A DNA stretch of 64,000 bases from Clostridia bacterium (GTDB lineage Bacteria > Bacillota > Clostridia > Oscillospirales > Acutalibacteraceae). Positions 61,944 through 64,000 of the stretch are shown piece by piece. The stretch covers positions 1 to 64,000 of the forward strand of contig JAGASD010000011.1 of NCBI GenBank assembly GCA_017621885.1. Direction: 5' to 3'. The number at the start of each line of letters is the position of its first letter. The first letter of the stretch is position 1. The translations under genes and the position numbers were made by a program. The notes beneath the pieces are model-generated. The model was not told the origin of the DNA. It did no database searches and worked only from the letters and a program-made list of their open reading frames with translations.

Positions 61944-63098
61944 ATGAATATCACAGACAAAGTCTACTATATCGGTGTAAACGACAGAAACATCGATTTA
62001 TTTGAGGGTCAGTTTATTGTCCCCAACGGAATGGCCTACAATTCATACGCAATAATTGACGAAAAAATTGCGATTATGGATACTGTGGATATAAATTTCA
62101 CCAACGAATGGTTGGGAAATATTGAGGCTGTTCTTAACGGAAGAAAGCCCGATTACCTTGTTGTTCAGCATATGGAGCCCGACCATTCCGCGAACATTGA
62201 TAATTTCCTCAGAAAATATCCCGACGCAACAGTCGTTTCCTCAAAAATTGCTTTTCAAATGATGAATCAGTTTTTCGGAACAGATTACGCTGAGCGCAGA
62301 ATAGTTGTAGCCGAAGGTGATTCTCTTGATTTAGGCGGTCGCAAGCTCACATTCTACACCGCACCGATGGTGCATTGGCCTGAGGTTATCGTAACCTATG
62401 ATGATTTTGATAAAATTCTTTTCTCAGCAGACGGCTTCGGCAAATTCGGTGCACTTGATACTGACGAAGACTGGGCATGTGAAGCAAGAAGGTATTATGT
62501 AGGCATCGTAGGTAAATACGGAGTGCAGACACAAGCTCTTCTAAAAAAAGCCGCAACACTCGATATTAAAAAAATCTGTCCTCTCCACGGTCCCGTTCTC
62601 ACAGAAAATCTCGGTTACTATATTGACCTTTACAACACGTGGTCCTCTTACGGTGTTGAAAGTGAAGGTGTTGTAATTGCTTACACTTCCGTTTACGGCA
62701 ACACAAAAAAAGCTGTTGAATACCTGGCAGAAAAGCTCAGAGAAAACGGCTGCCCAAAGGTTACAGTAAATGACCTTGCGCGTTGCGATATGGCAGAGGC
62801 TGTTGAGGATGCATTCCGTTACGGCAAAATTGTTCTTGCCACAACCACCTATAATTCAGATGTTTTCCCCTTTATGAGGACGTTTATTGATGCGCTCACA
62901 GAAAGAGGCTACCGCAACAGAACAATTGCATTTATTGAAAACGGAAGCTGGGCACCCACCGCCGCAACTGTTATGAAGAAAATGCTTGAAAAGAGCAAAA
63001 ACATCACTTACGCAGAGAACAACGTTCAGATTAAATCCGCTGTTTCTGACAAAAACCTTGAACAGCTTGAAGCTCTGGCAAAAGAACTTTGCGAATAA
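61944..63098 (+). CDS. FprA family A-type flavodiiron protein
   Basis: A 384-residue flavodiiron protein. The N-terminal lactamase-like domain has the diiron ligands in VQHMEPDHSAN (H-x-E-x-D-H), MVHWPE, FSADGFG and CPLHGP. The C-terminal flavodoxin domain (about 245-384) starts VVIAYTSVYGNTKKAVEYLA. These enzymes reduce O2 (or NO) to water and protect anaerobes. No rubredoxin gene is adjacent. AAGGAG precedes the ATG and a hairpin follows. Confidence 0.95.
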   Translation: MNITDKVYYIGVNDRNIDLFEGQFIVPNGMAYNSYAIIDEKIAIMDTVDINFTNEWLGNIEAVLNGRKPDYLVVQHMEPDHSANIDNFLRKYPDATVVSSKIAFQMMNQFFGTDYAERRIVVAEGDSLDLGGRKLTFYTAPMVHWPEVIVTYDDFDKILFSADGFGKFGALDTDEDWACEARRYYVGIVGKYGVQTQALLKKAATLDIKKICPLHGPVLTENLGYYIDLYNTWSSYGVESEGVVIAYTSVYGNTKKAVEYLAEKLRENGCPKVTVNDLARCDMAEAVEDAFRYGKIVLATTTYNSDVFPFMRTFIDALTERGYRNRTIAFIENGSWAPTAATVMKKMLEKSKNITYAENNVQIKSAVSDKNLEQLEALAKELCE

Positions 63099-63105
63099 AA
63101 AGATT

Positions 63106-63138
63106 TTCGGAGTACAATTTTTTGTACTCCGAATTTTT
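63106..63138. terminator. Terminator between fprA and the inositol-phosphatase-like gene
   Basis: TTCGGAGTACAA (63106-63117) pairs with TTGTACTCCGAA (63122-63133), loop TTTT, then TTTTTAT. It can serve both convergent genes. Confidence 0.9.
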
Positions 63139-63140
63139 AT

Positions 63141-63887
63141 TTATATCACATTGTTTTTTGCTAAAATTGAGGTTTTACCTTCAAACGAAAGAGCTTCGCC
63201 CTCAAGAGTCGTAACAACACCGCCCGCTTCTTCAACAATCAGCTTTCCTGCGGCGAAATCCCAGGGAGAAACAATCAATTCAAAATAAAGCTCTGCCCTG
63301 CCGCAAGCTACCCAACACAAATCCAATGCCGCAGAACCGCATCGTCTGATATCCAAAGCTTTATAAAAATATTCAGAAAGAATTTCCAGCGTTTTCGGAA
63401 AAAGCTCTTTATTATAAGGTGATGAACCGAAAAGAACCAGAGCATTACTCATGCCCTGAGAAGAAACGCTGATTCTTTTACCGTTGCAAAAGGCACCTTC
63501 GCCTTTTATTGCATAAAAAACCTCATCAAGATAAGGGTTATAAACAACGCCTGCAACAGCTTCTTTGCCCTTCAAAAGAGCAACAGATATTGCACTGATA
63601 TGAAAATCCTTTACAAAATTTGTCGTACCGTCAATCGGATCAACGACAAAAGCATAACCCTCATCGGTCAGCTTATCGCTTGCCCCTTCTTCACCAATGA
63701 ATTTTGCTTCGGGCATAATCTTTTTCAAACCGATTTCCAATTGCTCCTGAATACTTTTATCATATTCAGTAACCAAATCTGCAACACCCGACTTTATATC
63801 AACAGCCATTTTCTCTCTGTCTGCCTGAAGAATGACCTTTCCGTATTCCTTCACCAGAGAACAAATTTCATTTACCGTTCTGTTCAA
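63141..63887 (-). CDS. Inositol monophosphatase family protein (SuhB-like)
   Basis: A protein of about 248 residues with the family metal sites: GEEGAS, VDPIDGTTNFVKD and SPWDFAAGKLIVEEAGG, plus VTEYDKSIQ near the N terminus. It hydrolyses inositol phosphate or related sugar phosphates. No standard ATG exists at the start; TTG 63887 follows GGTGAT, and TTG 63902 or GTG 63896 are alternatives. Confidence 0.93.
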   Translation of the reverse strand: MNRTVNEICSLVKEYGKVILQADREKMAVDIKSGVADLVTEYDKSIQEQLEIGLKKIMPEAKFIGEEGASDKLTDEGYAFVVDPIDGTTNFVKDFHISAISVALLKGKEAVAGVVYNPYLDEVFYAIKGEGAFCNGKRISVSSQGMSNALVLFGSSPYNKELFPKTLEILSEYFYKALDIRRCGSAALDLCWVACGRAELYFELIVSPWDFAAGKLIVEEAGGVVTTLEGEALSFEGKTSILAKNNVI

Positions 63888-63937
63888 ACCAATCACCAAC
63901 AACTTTCTATTCGAATATTTACCTTCATTATATCAAT

Positions 63938-64000
63938 TTATATTTTTCTTTGCAACAGGTTAATTAAATCAATATAAAAGACTCTTGCTTTTTCTTTCAT
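63938..64000 (-). CDS. Possible 3' end of a gene extending past the window
   Basis: A minus-strand frame from the window edge reads about 20 residues with mixed charged and hydrophobic character (ends LINLLQRKI), then TAA. It may be the C terminus of an unseen gene. It is too short to identify. Confidence 0.3.
   Translation of the reverse strand: MKEKARVFYIDLINLLQRKI

Overview
The window looks like the chromosome of a low-GC, AT-rich member of the Clostridia, probably a gut Oscillospiraceae/Ruminococcaceae-type bacterium. The evidence is a type III glutamine synthetase, the nadD-yqeK-rsfS block, FprA-type flavoprotein, HflX, a fused Wzz/BY-kinase, tandem U32 proteins, strong AGGAGG-type ribosome binding sites and TIR-TPR proteins of the clostridial type. 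This is inferred from gene content only; no 16S or other marker rRNA is present.

Bases 1 to about 7,100 are the end of an integrated element (ICE or similar). They hold a small Cys-rich protein coupled to a frameshifted RepA_N replication gene, an ABC exporter/LytTR/DUF3021 cargo operon, an orphan ParB, a double hairpin, a small protein with no usual start codon, and a large serine recombinase as the last gene. From about 7,250 an ECF sigma/anti-sigma pair and tRNA-Ala(GGC) follow.

Bases 9-23 kb hold secreted hydrolases (an alpha/beta hydrolase, a purple-acid-phosphatase-like enzyme, a small Cys-pair protein), an mgtE-metallophosphoesterase-GDPD operon behind a leader with an attenuator, a sugar catabolic operon (Gfo/Idh/MocA plus two TIM-barrel isomerases), a GH125 alpha-mannosidase, and lactaldehyde reductase fucO with a Rex-type operator over its promoter.

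Bases 22.9-25.6 kb hold one 2.7-kb TIR-TIR-TPR gene broken by three single-base length changes in A tracts. Bases 25.7-36.5 kb are mostly housekeeping: phosphate transport, RluA, ligA, chromate transporters, glnN, hflX. Bases 36.6-40.1 kb hold a four-gene island (PqqD-like, S26-like peptidase, PF14907 nucleotidyltransferase, Wzz/BY-kinase) that looks like surface-polymer or peptide biology. Bases 40-50 kb hold a MATE transporter and a long minus-strand run: a GlpA-like dehydrogenase, its FAD partner, DUF1667, a GH29 fucosidase, nadD, yqeK, rsfS, leuS.

Bases 50-64 kb hold two U32 RNA-modification-type proteins with an FAD amine-oxidase-like enzyme, a 40-residue protein with its own promoter and terminator, a GH3 glycosidase with a Gfo/Idh/MocA oxidoreductase, a 0.6-kb mosaic of short repeats, and YfcE, AIM24, maltose acetyltransferase, FprA and an inositol-phosphatase-like enzyme. 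The common theme is a host-glycan forager (fucosidase, FucO, mannosidase, GH3, sugar isomerases) with several secreted proteins that share a hydrophobic C-terminal tail. The best candidates for something new are the frameshifted TIR-TPR gene, the PqqD/S26/nucleotidyltransferase/kinase island, the 40-residue protein, the mgtE leader, and the C-terminal tail class.
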